From Pseudoponticoccus marisrubri (GTDB lineage: Bacteria; Pseudomonadota; Alphaproteobacteria; Rhodobacterales; Rhodobacteraceae): a stretch of 64,000 bases of DNA. The DNA lies in the NCBI RefSeq assembly GCF_001482405.1, contig NZ_LPXO01000015.1, positions 1 through 64,000 of the forward strand. Direction: 5' to 3'. The position numbers and the translations under genes were made by a program. The notes under the pieces are model-generated. The model was not told the origin of the DNA and searched no databases. It worked only from the letters and a program-made list of their open reading frames with translations. Within the stretch, counting starts at the first letter, position 1, and every line of letters starts with the position of its first letter. This document shows positions 1-7,904 of this stretch, one piece after another.

Positions 1-98
1 CCGTTCTCACGCATCAGACGACCGACACGGCGGTGGCCAATGTTCAGGCCCAACTCCTTCAACTCCTCGGTCATCCGCGGACGGCCATAACTGCCTAG
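1..98 (-). pseudogene. IS3-family transposase orfB remnant (window edge)
   Basis: Reading the minus strand from about 98 down gives LGSYGRPRMTEELKELGLN followed by IGHRRVGRLMRENG, the helix-rich segment that precedes the DDE domain in IS3-family OrfB proteins. The frame runs off the left edge of the window, so the catalytic part would lie outside. The upstream (N-terminal) part is missing: the frame is cut at the CTAG that borders the IS5-like element, and the sequence on that element's other side does not restore a convincing OrfB N-terminus. It is not the same IS3 type as the intact copy at 726-1928. Confidence 0.75.
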
Positions 99-161
99 GG
101 TCAGGATGCATTGATTTCGTTCGCGGGGCGTGATTCACGGTTCCGAAAACGGAGCGGTGAC

Positions 162-512
162 ATGAGCGATCTTTTCTGCTTGACCGACGCGCAGATGGCA
201 CGTCTGGTCCCCTTCTTTCCCAAGCCACATGGCTTGCCTCGGGTCGATGACAGGCGCGTGTTGAGTGGGATTATCTTTATCAATCGCAATGGCTTGCGCT
301 GGCGTGACGCTCCTTCCGCCTACGGTCCGCACAAGACGCTCTATAGCCGGTGGAAGCGCTGGAGCGAGAACGGCATTTTCGCGCGGATGATGGCGGGTCT
401 GGCAGCTGAGCACGGCGAAGAGAAGACTGTGATGATCGACGCGACCTACTTGAAGGCACATCGAACGGCGACCAGCATGGCCGCCAAAAAAAAAGGGGGC
501 GCGGTCGCCTGA
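162..512 (+). CDS. IS5-family transposase, first frame (orfA)
   Basis: This 116-residue frame starts MSDLFCLTDAQMARLVPFF and carries the N-terminal domain typical of two-frame IS5-family transposases, including GLRWRDAPSAYGPHKTLYSRW. It ends in a DATYLKAHRTA segment, which contains the first acidic residue of the DDE triad (VMIDATYLKA). A run of nine A and five G at 486-499 lies just before the stop; a -1 shift there enters the frame that reads GRGRLIGRTKGGMNTKLH. This is the usual programmed frameshift arrangement in such elements. The start at 162 is preceded by ggagcggtgac, a reasonable ribosome site. Confidence 0.85.
   Translation: MSDLFCLTDAQMARLVPFFPKPHGLPRVDDRRVLSGIIFINRNGLRWRDAPSAYGPHKTLYSRWKRWSENGIFARMMAGLAAEHGEEKTVMIDATYLKAHRTATSMAAKKKGGAVA
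486..499 (+). other. A9G5 slippery run, putative -1 frameshift site of the IS5-like transposase
   Basis: Nine A followed by five G lie in the overlap of the two transposase frames. Zero-frame codons are AAA AAA AAA GGG; slipping back one base avoids the stop at 510-512 and continues into the second transposase frame. Two-frame IS5-family elements are known to use such A-rich slippage. Confidence 0.6.
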
Positions 513-799
513 TCGGTCGCACCAAGGGCGGGATGAACACCAAACTGCACGCGATCTGTGATAGCCAGGGACGACCGATCGACCTGTTCGTGACTGCCGG
601 GCAAGTCAGCGATTATATCGGCGCGCGGGCGCTGCTTGGCAGCCTTCCAAACGTCAAATGGCTGCTCGGGGATCGCGGCTATGACGCCGACTGGTTCAGA
701 GAAGCGTTGCAGGAAAAGGGCATACTGACCTGCTCCCCTTGGAGTCCGCGTTTATAAGTTAGCGCTGTTCAGGTTTTGGTCCTCTCTTGACCGTTGGTG

Positions 800-1573
800 C
801 TACTCCCACGGAGTGAGCCCGTCGAGGCTCGAATGTGGGCGTTGGTGATTGTAGTCGGCGCGCCATGCCGCAATCATGCGGCAGGCATGGCGCAGAGACG
901 GGAACAGGTGTTCGTTCAGGCACTCCTCGCGCATTCTTCCGTTGAAGCTTTCCACCAGACCGTTCTGCATGGGTTTGCCAGGCGCGATGTGGTGCCAACC
1001 GACCTTTCGGTCTTCCTGCCATTTGAGCATCGCGTTCGATGTCAGTTCCGTCCCGTTGTCCGAGACCACCATGCAGGGGTAGCCTCGCAGTTCTGCAATC
1101 CGATCCAGTTCTCGGGCGACACGCGCGCCGCCGATGGATGTATCCACCACGGCGGCCAGGCATTCCCGGCTGAAGTCATCAATGACGTTCAGCACACGGA
1201 ACCTGCGCCCGTCTTCCAGCGCATCGGACATGAAGTCGAGCGACCATCTCTGGTTCGGTCCTTGCGGGATCGCCATCGGCGTCCTGGTGCCCACAGCGCG
1301 CTTGCGTCCGCCGCGTTTACGAACGGTTAACCCTTTTTCGCGGTAGAGCCGGTACAGCTTCTTCCAGTTCACATGCCACCCCTCGCGCTTCAAAAGGATG
1401 TGCAGACGCCGATAGCCAAACCGCCGCCGTTCAGACGCCAATTCCTTCATCCTGACCCGCAGCTCAGTATCCGCCGGACGCTTCGATGCCCGCCGGTAAA
1501 CCCGCGGATCAATCCCCGCCAGAGCACAGGCGCGACGCTGCGAATACCTCTTCTCTTTCATGGCGCAGTCCAC
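800..1573 (-). CDS. IS3-family transposase orfB (rve integrase domain), premature stop
   Basis: The frame shows the HTH_21-like segment [18 protein letters not shown] and then the DDE core: [10 protein letters not shown] (first D), VVSDNGTEL (second D) and [18 protein letters not shown] (E). Translation in cells is expected as an OrfAB fusion after a -1 shift; the frame is open upstream of GTG 1573 as far as the slippery site at 1603-1609. It stops at TAG (800-802) after GLTPWE. The same frame continues with HQRSREDQNLNSANL to TAA at 752-754, the tail expected for the family. The TAG is therefore probably a nonsense mutation that removes the last 15 residues; whether the enzyme still works is unknown. 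Confidence 0.88.
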   Translation of the reverse strand: MDCAMKEKRYSQRRACALAGIDPRVYRRASKRPADTELRVRMKELASERRRFGYRRLHILLKREGWHVNWKKLYRLYREKGLTVRKRGGRKRAVGTRTPMAIPQGPNQRWSLDFMSDALEDGRRFRVLNVIDDFSRECLAAVVDTSIGGARVARELDRIAELRGYPCMVVSDNGTELTSNAMLKWQEDRKVGWHHIAPGKPMQNGLVESFNGRMREECLNEHLFPSLRHACRMIAAWRADYNHQRPHSSLDGLTPWE

Positions 1574-1596
1574 GGCATTCCGCCTCGAACCGGGCC

Positions 1597-1863
1597 TCAG
1601 AAGTTTTTTCCAAGCATCTCTTTAAGCGTCACCACATCCATCATCTGCTCGGCCAGCATCCTCTTCAGCTTGGCGTTCTCAGTTTCCAGCGTCTTCAGCC
1701 GCCGCGCGTCGGAAACCTCCATGCCGCCATACTTCGACCGCCACTTGTAGAAGGTCGCGTCGCTGATCCCGTGCTTGCGGCACAGCTCCTTCGCGCCCAG
1801 CCCGGCCTGATGCTCCTTCAAAATCCCAATGATCTGTTCTTCGCTGAAACGGCTTCTCTTCAT
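1597..1863 (-). CDS. IS3-family transposase orfA (helix-turn-helix)
   Basis: This 88-residue protein starts [19 protein letters not shown], has the HTH segment [19 protein letters not shown], and ends with a leucine-zipper-like stretch [18 protein letters not shown]. It is the DNA-binding and multimerising subunit that recognises the element ends. The start at 1863 is chosen because GAGGAG precedes it by seven bases. The slippery heptamer A AAA AAC at 1609-1603 is in the right phase just before its stop, so OrfAB fusion by -1 frameshift is expected. Confidence 0.9.
   Translation of the reverse strand: MKRSRFSEEQIIGILKEHQAGLGAKELCRKHGISDATFYKWRSKYGGMEVSDARRLKTLETENAKLKRMLAEQMMDVVTLKEMLGKNF
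1603..1609 (-). other. A_AAA_AAC slippery heptamer for OrfA-OrfB frameshift
   Basis: On the minus strand the codons GGA AAA AAC TTC TGA end orfA. The X_XXY_YYZ heptamer A AAA AAC is in the correct phase, and a -1 slip continues into [20 protein letters not shown], which leads directly into orfB. Confidence 0.7.
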
Positions 1864-2130
1864 CGTCTGTCTCCTCAATTGGAGAACAGGCTAACCAAAA
1901 TTCGAGGACATTTCTGGGGAGCAGGTCAATACGCGCCTGCATCCCCGGCCGAAAGCAACGCAAGACACCGGTGAAACATGACAAGCGGCGGAACCGCATC
2001 GAGATCATGTTCGGCAGGCTCAAAGACTGGAGGCGCGTCGCGACCCGCTATGACCGATGCCCCAAAGTCTTTCTCTCGGCCATCGCCCTCGCGGCCATCG
2101 TCATCTACTGGTTATGAATCCTGACCCTAG

Positions 2131-2622
2131 GAACATCTTACAGGTTGTTTGGCCTCGATGCGGCCATGCGGTGACGCAGCATAATTCTCTCTGCGATACT
2201 GGAATGAAAGTCGGTTCGTCGTTCGGCGGCCCGCCCAGTTCGCAGGCGCGGAGAATGACCGCTGTCCGCCCATTGTGTTGAAAAACTCTGCGGCCTGAAA
2301 TTCGCTTTAAAATTTTGGAACAGCTTTCCCTCAATTCACCCTTGGTCAAACTGTGTCCGCGCGACGGAGCTCTCTTGGGAGGAGGTTCTGGAGATTTGCT
2401 TCGTCCTCGCAGCACACCGAATTCTTCAACACAATGCGCCCTTCCTCCCACTGGGCTTCGCTGTTGCTGCGCAAACTCAGCAAGTGCGGCGAACTGCAGA
2501 AAAGTCCCGCAAACTCGACGCCCGAGATCACAAAAAGTCTTTACGCCCCGCAGATATCTGCAGGGGGCGTCGGCCTATTCGGAACCGCGCCGCGAGCAAG
2601 GGCGGGGCGCGTCACCACGCCG
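2131..2622. other. Gene-free stretch next to the IS nest
   Basis: About 490 bases between the IS5-like right end and the SPFH gene. The open frames here have no recognisable motifs, and composition is more AT-rich than the neighbours (for example gctttaaaattttgg near 2304). No inverted repeats matching the flanking elements were found. It may be debris from earlier insertions and deletions; this is inference. Confidence 0.4.
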
Positions 2623-3738
2623 TTACATCGGCGGCGGGGGCGGGGGCATGACGGTGAAGAGCTGTGCCAGTTCCGAGACCTGGCCCGCCTTCTTCCAGCC
2701 GTCCTGGCCTTGCGTCCAGACATAGGTCTCGCGGGTCAGCTCGCCGCTGCTGGCCATGCGGCCCAGATCGGCGCGCGAGAAGGGGCCGCGGGTCTGGCCG
2801 TTCTCGGCCAGGTGCCAGACATGCTCGACCGGGGGCGGGGGCGGCGGGGCGGCGGCCGCCGCCTGCGGCTGTTGGGGGGCGGCGCCCCAGGGGCCCTGCT
2901 GGCCCATCGCGTTGGCCATCTGCATGCCCATGCCGGCGCCGAAGCCCATGCCCATGGACTGGTCCATCGCGCCGCCCTGGCCCATGGCCTCGGCCGCCTT
3001 CCACTTCATGTGGTCGTCGAGATTGCCCGCCAGCCCGCGCGAGGTGCGCGCATCCAGCGCCTTCTCGACCTCGGGCGGCAGCGAGATGTTCTCGATGTAG
3101 AGCTCGGGCAGCTCCAGCCCGTATTGCCGGATCACCGGGTCGATCGCCTTGGCGATCAGCTGGCCCACGTCGCCTGTGTTGGCCGCCATGTCCAGCACCG
3201 GGATGCCGCTTTTCGCGATGTCCTTCGAGAATTCCTGCACGATGATGTTGCGGATCTGGAAGCTGATCTCGTCCATCGTGAACTCGCCATCGGTGCCCAC
3301 GATCTCGGACAGGAACAGCGCCGGGTCCGCCACCTTGACCGAATAGGTGCCGAAGGCCCGGATGCGCACCGGCCCGAATTCCGGGTCGCGCAGCATGATC
3401 GGGTTCTTGGTGCCCCATTTGAGGTTGGTGAACCGGTTTGTGTTGACGAAATAGACCTCGGACTTGAAGGGCGACTGGAAGCCGTGATCCCAGTGCTGCA
3501 ACGAGGTCATGATCGGCATGTTGTTGGTCTCGAGCATGTAGAGCCCGGGCGTGAACACGTCGGCCAGCTGGCCCTCATGCACGAAGACGGCGGCCTGCCC
3601 CTCGCGCACGGTCAGCTTGGCGCCGTACTTGATCTCGTGGCCCTCGCGCTGGAAACGCCAGACCATGGTGTCGCGGGTGTCGTCGGTCCAGTGGATGACG
3701 TCGATGAACTGGCCCGACAGGAAATCCCAAATGCCCAT
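2623..3738 (-). CDS. SPFH-domain protein with C-terminal GYF_2 domain (virion-core/YdjI-like)
   Basis: The protein has 371 residues. Residues about 20-235 form an SPFH/stomatin-type domain, with REGQAAVFVHEGQLADVFTP near the start and the helical LISK-like part (QLIAKAIDPVIRQYGLELPE) near 200. A Gly/Met/Gln/Ala/Pro-rich linker spans about 250-303. A GYF_2 (DUF4339) domain occupies about 307-358, seen as VWHLAENGQTRGPF and WTQGQDGWKKAG, and the chain ends in PPPPPPM. There is no signal peptide or clear membrane segment. SPFH proteins scaffold membrane microdomains; the GYF-like domain suggests binding of proline-rich partners, and its own tail is a candidate ligand. It is the last gene of the minus-strand TelA/XpaC run. 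Confidence 0.85.
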   Translation of the reverse strand: MGIWDFLSGQFIDVIHWTDDTRDTMVWRFQREGHEIKYGAKLTVREGQAAVFVHEGQLADVFTPGLYMLETNNMPIMTSLQHWDHGFQSPFKSEVYFVNTNRFTNLKWGTKNPIMLRDPEFGPVRIRAFGTYSVKVADPALFLSEIVGTDGEFTMDEISFQIRNIIVQEFSKDIAKSGIPVLDMAANTGDVGQLIAKAIDPVIRQYGLELPELYIENISLPPEVEKALDARTSRGLAGNLDDHMKWKAAEAMGQGGAMDQSMGMGFGAGMGMQMANAMGQQGPWGAAPQQPQAAAAAPPPPPPVEHVWHLAENGQTRGPFSRADLGRMASSGELTRETYVWTQGQDGWKKAGQVSELAQLFTVMPPPPPPM

Positions 3739-3755
3739 CCGAATACTCCCTTGAT

Positions 3756-4763
3756 TTAACTCGGCCCGTCCGAGCCGGTCAGCTCGGCGGCCCTGGCCTG
3801 GACGATGGGCAGCGCCTGTTCGGCGCGCATGCCCGGGGTCAGCCGCGGATCGTAGAGGATCTTCAGCAGCATCTCGTCATGCGTCGTCAGCAGCGCGAAC
3901 TCGTCATCGTCGTTGAAGATCGAGGGCCGCGCGCGCGGGTCGTCATTGCCCAGCCCCATGCCCTGCGCCACCTCCTCGTGGATGCAGGAGCGGCGCAGCA
4001 GCTCGGGATGCTCCGAGCGGATAACCGCGATCGCGGTGCCGTAGGAATAGCCGCCCGGCGTGTCCGAGAAGGCGACGACAAGGCAATGGATCGAGCGCGG
4101 CAGGTTGTTGAAGATGCGCAGGGCCGACGGGTTCACGTCCGGCACGATCTGCTGGATGCGCGGCGCGATGCGGTCGCTGTCATCCTCGCTCATGAACAGG
4201 ACGTGGAAATTGGGGTCGCTGTCCGTCATGGTGATCGGGTGGCCGGTGACCCGCGCCAGCCGCGCGGCAAAGGACGAGACCTGCGCGCGGTCGAAGGCGT
4301 GCTGGTCCTCGGGCACGCGCGGGCCGAACTCGACCGTCATGCGCACCGGCTGCAGCCATTTCTTGATCGCGCTGGCCGCCCCGCCCGAGGGGCGCAGCCC
4401 CTCGCCGCGGACATATTCCTCCTCCAGAGCGATGGCGGCGAAGTTGCGCACCAGCATCGTGTCGGTGAAGGCCGTGTCGGGGCCGCCGCCATCGGTGCGC
4501 AGCAGACCGCGGGCCAGCAGGTCATTCTGGACGCGGGCGTAGTACTGCGCAAGCGCCTGGCTGGCGGCCGAGGGCTCGGGCGCGGCCGGCTGGGCCGGCA
4601 TCGCCGCGGGCTGCGGCGCGGGCGCCGGGGCCAGCGTGGCGGGACGCGCCTGCGGCTTGACCCCGCTCGTGCGCGGGGCCAGCGCCGAGGTCTCGCAGCC
4701 CGCAAGGGCCGCGACGACACCAAGAGCCGCCAGCGTGGCGGCAAGCCTGCCCCGACGCAGCAT
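3756..4763 (-). CDS. DUF2927 lipoprotein
   Basis: The 335-residue product has a signal peptide with lipobox ALAGC (Cys-23), so it should be a lipoprotein on the periplasmic face. A Pro/Ala-rich linker (about 30-65) follows, then a DUF2927 domain. The domain carries a conserved CIHEEVAQGMGLGND block (His-262, Glu-263, Glu-264), reminiscent of a metallopeptidase HExx motif, and IFNDDDEFALLTTHDE. No enzymatic activity is established for the family as far as I know. It lies 2 bases after the telA stop and just upstream of the SPFH gene, so co-transcription is very likely. Confidence 0.85.
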   Translation of the reverse strand: MLRRGRLAATLAALGVVAALAGCETSALAPRTSGVKPQARPATLAPAPAPQPAAMPAQPAAPEPSAASQALAQYYARVQNDLLARGLLRTDGGGPDTAFTDTMLVRNFAAIALEEEYVRGEGLRPSGGAASAIKKWLQPVRMTVEFGPRVPEDQHAFDRAQVSSFAARLARVTGHPITMTDSDPNFHVLFMSEDDSDRIAPRIQQIVPDVNPSALRIFNNLPRSIHCLVVAFSDTPGGYSYGTAIAVIRSEHPELLRRSCIHEEVAQGMGLGNDDPRARPSIFNDDDEFALLTTHDEMLLKILYDPRLTPGMRAEQALPIVQARAAELTGSDGPS

Positions 4764-4765
4764 GA

Positions 4766-5962
4766 TCAGCGCGGGACCGAGGTGGCGGCCACGTCGCCGG
4801 TGCCGCTGCGCCGCGACTTGGCGGCGGCCAGCGTCTCGCGCAGTTCCTTCTCCATGGTCTGGAGCTCTTCCTCGGCCTTGGCGCGGCGCGCCTTGCCCTC
4901 GTCGGCGATCTGCAGGCTGTCCTGGATGGTGGCGACCAGGTCGGCATTGGCCTGCTTGACGGCCTCGATGTCGAACACGCCGCGCTCCATCTCCTCGCGG
5001 ATCATCTTGTTGCTGTCGCGCAGGTTGGCCGCGTTCGAGGTCAGCAGCTCGTTGGTCAGGTCATTGGCATCGCGCACCGCCGCCGCCGCCTGCTTGGAGC
5101 GCTGCAGCGTGACCGCCTGGGCCAGCTGCGTCTCCCAGAGCGGGACGGTATTGACGAGGGTCGAGTTGATCTTGGTGACCAGCGACTTGTCGTTCTCCTG
5201 CACCAGCCGGATCGAGGGCAGGGACTGCATGGTCACCTGCCGCGTCAGCTTGAGGTCATGCACCCGGCGTTCCAGGTCGTCGCGCGCGGCGCGCAGGTCG
5301 CGCAGCTCCTGCGCCTTCATCACCTGGTCCCCCTCGGGCGCGGCGTTGACCTCGGCCTCCTTGGCGGGGATCTCGGTGTTGTCGAGCTCTTCCAGCTTCT
5401 CCTCGCCGGCCGCGATGTACAGCGCCAGCTCGTCGTAGAACTGCAGCGTCTTCTCGTAGAGCATGTCCAGAGACTTGATGTCCTTCAGCAGCGTGTGCTC
5501 ATGCTTGAGAAGGTCGTCGGTGATCTTGTCGATCTGCGCCTGCACGGTCTCGTAGCGGGCGGTGAACTTGGCGAAGGGCGCGGCGCGGCCCAAGAGCTTT
5601 TCCCACCACGAGCGTTCGCGGCGCACGTCCAGCTCCGAGACCGAGAAGCCGCGGATCGTGGTGACCATGTTGCGCAGCCCGTCACCCGCCGGGCCCACAT
5701 CCTTGTTGCGCACATCGGCCAGCATGGCCTGGCTGATCTCCTGCAGCTCGGCCTGCGCGGCGGAGCCGAAGGACACGATGGAGTTCGTGTCGCGCATGTC
5801 GATCTCGTCCATGCGGGTGCGGATCTCCTCGCCGACCGGGGCGTCGGCCTCCTTCAGGTGCACGATGGCATTGGCGTCGCGCGGCTCGGGCAGAACCACC
5901 GCGTTCACCTCGTCGACCAGGGTCACTGCCTTCTCGGCTTCTTGGCGTACATTCTCAGACAT
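4766..5962 (-). CDS. telA: TelA/KlaA-family toxic anion resistance protein
   Basis: The product has 398 residues and matches the TelA family (PF05816 type) throughout: TRMDEIDMRDTNSIVSFGS near the N-terminus, WWEKLLGRAAPFAKF centrally, then long helices with DDLLKHEHTLLKDIKSLD and LRLV/LVTKINSTLVNTVPLWE. It is predicted to be cytoplasmic and mostly coiled coil, with no membrane segments. Members are linked genetically to tellurite or toxic anion resistance and to antimicrobial tolerance, but the mechanism is not known. The neighbouring XpaC gene is a known partner in many genomes. The start follows gggggct with weak ribosome-site character. Confidence 0.9.
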   Translation of the reverse strand: MSENVRQEAEKAVTLVDEVNAVVLPEPRDANAIVHLKEADAPVGEEIRTRMDEIDMRDTNSIVSFGSAAQAELQEISQAMLADVRNKDVGPAGDGLRNMVTTIRGFSVSELDVRRERSWWEKLLGRAAPFAKFTARYETVQAQIDKITDDLLKHEHTLLKDIKSLDMLYEKTLQFYDELALYIAAGEEKLEELDNTEIPAKEAEVNAAPEGDQVMKAQELRDLRAARDDLERRVHDLKLTRQVTMQSLPSIRLVQENDKSLVTKINSTLVNTVPLWETQLAQAVTLQRSKQAAAAVRDANDLTNELLTSNAANLRDSNKMIREEMERGVFDIEAVKQANADLVATIQDSLQIADEGKARRAKAEEELQTMEKELRETLAAAKSRRSGTGDVAATSVPR

Positions 5963-5985
5963 GGGGGCTCCCGCATTAAATCACT

Positions 5986-6876
5986 TCATCGCGTGTCGAG
6001 ACGGACACCTTCGCGCTGCAGACGCTCGCGCAGTACCTCGATCTCGACGGTCAGATCGGCATTGTTGTCCAGCAACAGCCTGTCGATCTTCTTGTCAAAG
6101 CTCTCTTCCAGATCGGTCAACAGCATCATGAAATCGCTGCGCGCATCGCGGTCGCGTTTGCGCGCGTAGACATCGGAAAACTTCACCGCCGCATCCCGGG
6201 CGCCCATCAGGTAGACGCCAAGGAATTTCTTGGCCGCCGTCAGGTCGCGGGGATCCTCTTCGACCGTGCGGATCATCTCGCGCACCTTGCCGGCAAAGCG
6301 CTCGACCCGGGCCTCGACCTGCCGGTCGCCGGCACGTTTCACCGCGTCCGTCATGTCGGCCAGGTGTTTCTCGGCCTCGTCCACCACCCGGGCGACGCGG
6401 TCCTGCTGGAAGGTGTCGATCCCCTCCATCCCCTTGTCCTTCATCGGATCGAGGCCGAAGGCGCCGAGGTGCAGCGCGGTCGCGGCGCCGCCGAAGATCA
6501 GCGGTGCGACCAGCCCGGGCTCGGACCGCCAGGCGGCGATCGCGGCGCCGATCCCGGTCAGCACGGCGGCAAACAGCTTGCGCGGGATGCCCGGACGGCG
6601 CGCCACCTTGCGCGCGTCATAGGCGGCCTGCGCCTTCAGCCCGTCGCGCAGCAGCCAGGCGCCCAGCAGCAGCGCGCCCGCGCCGCCCAGTCCCGCGGCG
6701 AGGCCCACGGCACCGTCATTCAGCGACAGCGCGGCCAGCACGATGGGCGGGATGAAAAGCAGGTTCGAGCGTGCACCGACCGGCGTCACCGTCGCACCCG
6801 CATAGGCCGGGCGGTCGCCGGGCTCCGGGCCGCTTTCGCCGTCGGGGCTGTACTTGCCGCCATAGCGCTGCGCCAT
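5986..6876 (-). CDS. XpaC-family (5-bromo-4-chloroindolyl phosphate hydrolysis) membrane protein
   Basis: The product has 296 residues. The N-terminal half holds hydrophobic segments at about 38-56, 60-76 and 100-140. The C-terminal half (about 160-290) is charged and helical. The family signatures AYDARKVARRPGIPRK and GAFGLDPMKDKG are shared with the second XpaC-like gene at 7050-7904, so the two are paralogues. The family name comes from a Bacillus phenotype and is not an established activity. It starts 2 bases after the stop of a 29-codon ORF and is followed 23 bases later by telA. Confidence 0.85.
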   Translation of the reverse strand: MAQRYGGKYSPDGESGPEPGDRPAYAGATVTPVGARSNLLFIPPIVLAALSLNDGAVGLAAGLGGAGALLLGAWLLRDGLKAQAAYDARKVARRPGIPRKLFAAVLTGIGAAIAAWRSEPGLVAPLIFGGAATALHLGAFGLDPMKDKGMEGIDTFQQDRVARVVDEAEKHLADMTDAVKRAGDRQVEARVERFAGKVREMIRTVEEDPRDLTAAKKFLGVYLMGARDAAVKFSDVYARKRDRDARSDFMMLLTDLEESFDKKIDRLLLDNNADLTVEIEVLRERLQREGVRLDTR

Positions 6877-6878
6877 GC

Positions 6879-6968
6879 CTAGAGCCCCCCGAGCCAGCCG
6901 GTCGCCACCCCGAACAGGAGCACGATCAACAGCACGTAGCTCACCTTCTGCAAGGCGTTTCCGGACAT
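6879..6968 (-). CDS. 29-residue single-pass membrane peptide
   Basis: A short frame, ATG at 6968 to TAG at 6881-6879, encodes MSGNALQKVSYVLLIVLLFG and then VATGWLGGL. It has a short polar N-terminus and one hydrophobic segment of about 18 residues. GGGGGAGCC precedes the ATG as a plausible ribosome site, and its stop is 2 bases before the XpaC start, so translational coupling is likely. It is recognised only from position, composition and coupling; no family was identified. Confidence 0.6.
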   Translation of the reverse strand: MSGNALQKVSYVLLIVLLFGVATGWLGGL

Positions 6969-7049
6969 GGCTCCCCCGCGCTCTGCTTACGCCGCAGAAC
7001 TTAAGGGCAAATTGCTGCGCTTGCTAGGGGGAACCCGCGGCGAGGGGCG

Positions 7050-7904
7050 TCAGGCAGCGGATTCGCGCGGCATGCGCTCCAGCAGGAAGTCCGCCTCCAT
7101 GTCGAACACGTCGCGGCCGCCGCGCAGCCCGTGCCGCCGGGCGCGTTCCTCGAAGCTTTCGGCCATCACGTCCAGCTTGGCGACGAAGCGACGGCGGGCA
7201 AAGCGGAAATCCTCGCGCCTTGCGGCGTCCTCCAGCCGCGCGGTCTCGGTTTCCAGCATTTCGGCGAAGCGGGTCACCGGCTTGAGGATGCGGGCCCGCT
7301 CTTCGGGCGTGTGGCCGATGCTGCGCATGCAGCGCAGCACCATGGCGCGGGTCGCCTCGCTGCGCCGGGTCAGGTCGGCATCCTGCAGGGCGGCAATGCG
7401 GTCGGTCAGTTCGACCAGCACATCCTCCAGCCGGGCCTGCGCGGCCTCGACCTCCAGCGCGGCGGAATTGACGGGCTGTTGTTCGCCCTTGTCGCGCAGC
7501 GGGTCCGGCCCGAAGGCCGCAAGGCTCAGCGCCATGCCCGTCAGGCCCATCAGCAGCGGCGGCATCAGCGTGGCGAACTGGTGCCCGGCCAGGATCAGCA
7601 CCATCACCCCGATCAGGGCCGAGCCCAGGATCTTGCGCGGCAGGCGCGGGCGCCGGGCGACCGGCGCGGCGTCATAGGCTTGGTGCAGCCGGTGGCCATG
7701 CGCGATCAGCCGCAGACCGATAGAGAAGATCCACAGCGCCATCAGCGCCGTGGCCACCCCGGCGAACGAGCCGCGGAACAGCCAGAGCAGCAGCGGGAAG
7801 GCCGCCAGGAACAGGATGTTGAGCCAGGAATCGAAGGCCGCGTCATCGGGCGCGGTCGTTGCGGTCCGGGCACGCCTGTCCTTGGGGATCATGAGGGCCT
7901 CCAC
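7050..7904 (-). CDS. Second XpaC-like membrane protein
   Basis: The 284-residue product shares the XpaC signatures of its neighbour: AYDAAPVARRPRLPRK and AAFGPDPLRDKG. Three to four hydrophobic segments lie at about 25-45, 50-68, 95-112 and 115-130, followed by a helical, charge-rich C-terminal half. A GTG at 7904 touches the upstream stop; an ATG at 7892 (MIPKDRRA) is an alternative start. It diverges strongly from the 296-residue paralogue in the C-terminal half, so the pair may form a heteromer. This is inferred. Confidence 0.8.
   Translation of the reverse strand: MEALMIPKDRRARTATTAPDDAAFDSWLNILFLAAFPLLLWLFRGSFAGVATALMALWIFSIGLRLIAHGHRLHQAYDAAPVARRPRLPRKILGSALIGVMVLILAGHQFATLMPPLLMGLTGMALSLAAFGPDPLRDKGEQQPVNSAALEVEAAQARLEDVLVELTDRIAALQDADLTRRSEATRAMVLRCMRSIGHTPEERARILKPVTRFAEMLETETARLEDAARREDFRFARRRFVAKLDVMAESFEERARRHGLRGGRDVFDMEADFLLERMPRESAA

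Larger units (their letters stand above)
726..1928 (-). mobile_element. IS3-family insertion sequence (IS407-like) nested in the IS5-like element
   Basis: The element is 1203 bases long and bounded by perfect 13-base inverted repeats, TGACCTGCTCCCC at 726-738 and GGGGAGCAGGTCA at 1916-1928. Its ends are TG and CA as is standard for the IS3 family. ATAC is duplicated directly outside both ends (722-725 and 1929-1932); four-base duplications fit the IS407 group. It carries orfA and orfB on the minus strand. The perfect ends and clean duplication suggest a recent insertion, although orfB has a premature stop. Confidence 0.93.
500..2117 (+). pseudogene. IS5-family transposase, second frame, split by IS3 insertion
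   Basis: The frame runs from the slippery site through GGMNTKLHAICDSQGRP, LFVTAGQVSDYIGARALL and LLGDRGYDADWFREAL up to 725, where the IS3-family element is inserted. It resumes after 1932: taking out 726-1928 and one ATAC copy restores EKGIRACIPGRKQRKTPVKH, then RRNRIEIMFGRLKDWRRVAT and a C-terminus SAIALAAIVIYWL ending at TGA 2115-2117. The DDE residues therefore lie on both sides of the insertion. The restored reading frame is direct evidence for the boundaries given for the inner element. Confidence 0.88.
99..2126. mobile_element. IS5-family insertion sequence, interrupted by an IS3-family element
   Basis: The ends are imperfect inverted repeats, GGTCAGGATgCAT at 99 and its complement ATGaATCCTGACC ending at 2126. 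CTAG sits immediately outside both ends (95-98 and 2127-2130), which fits the YTAR-type four-base target duplication known in the IS5 family. Removing the inner element (726-1928 plus one copy of its duplication) leaves an IS of about 0.8 kb encoding one transposase in two overlapping frames. The element is dead as it stands because its transposase is split. Confidence 0.85.

Noticed and set aside
2101-2451. Open frame of about 116 codons on the minus strand next to the IS nest
   Set aside because: No recognisable motif, overlaps the IS5-like end, and lies in mixed-composition sequence; not supported as a gene.
2353-3759. Long plus-strand open frame opposite the SPFH gene
   Set aside because: It is the antisense shadow of a clear coding sequence in GC-rich DNA; its His/Arg/Gly-rich translation has no domain. 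Similar long shadows opposite telA, hemF, soxA, rpoD and others were discarded for the same reason.
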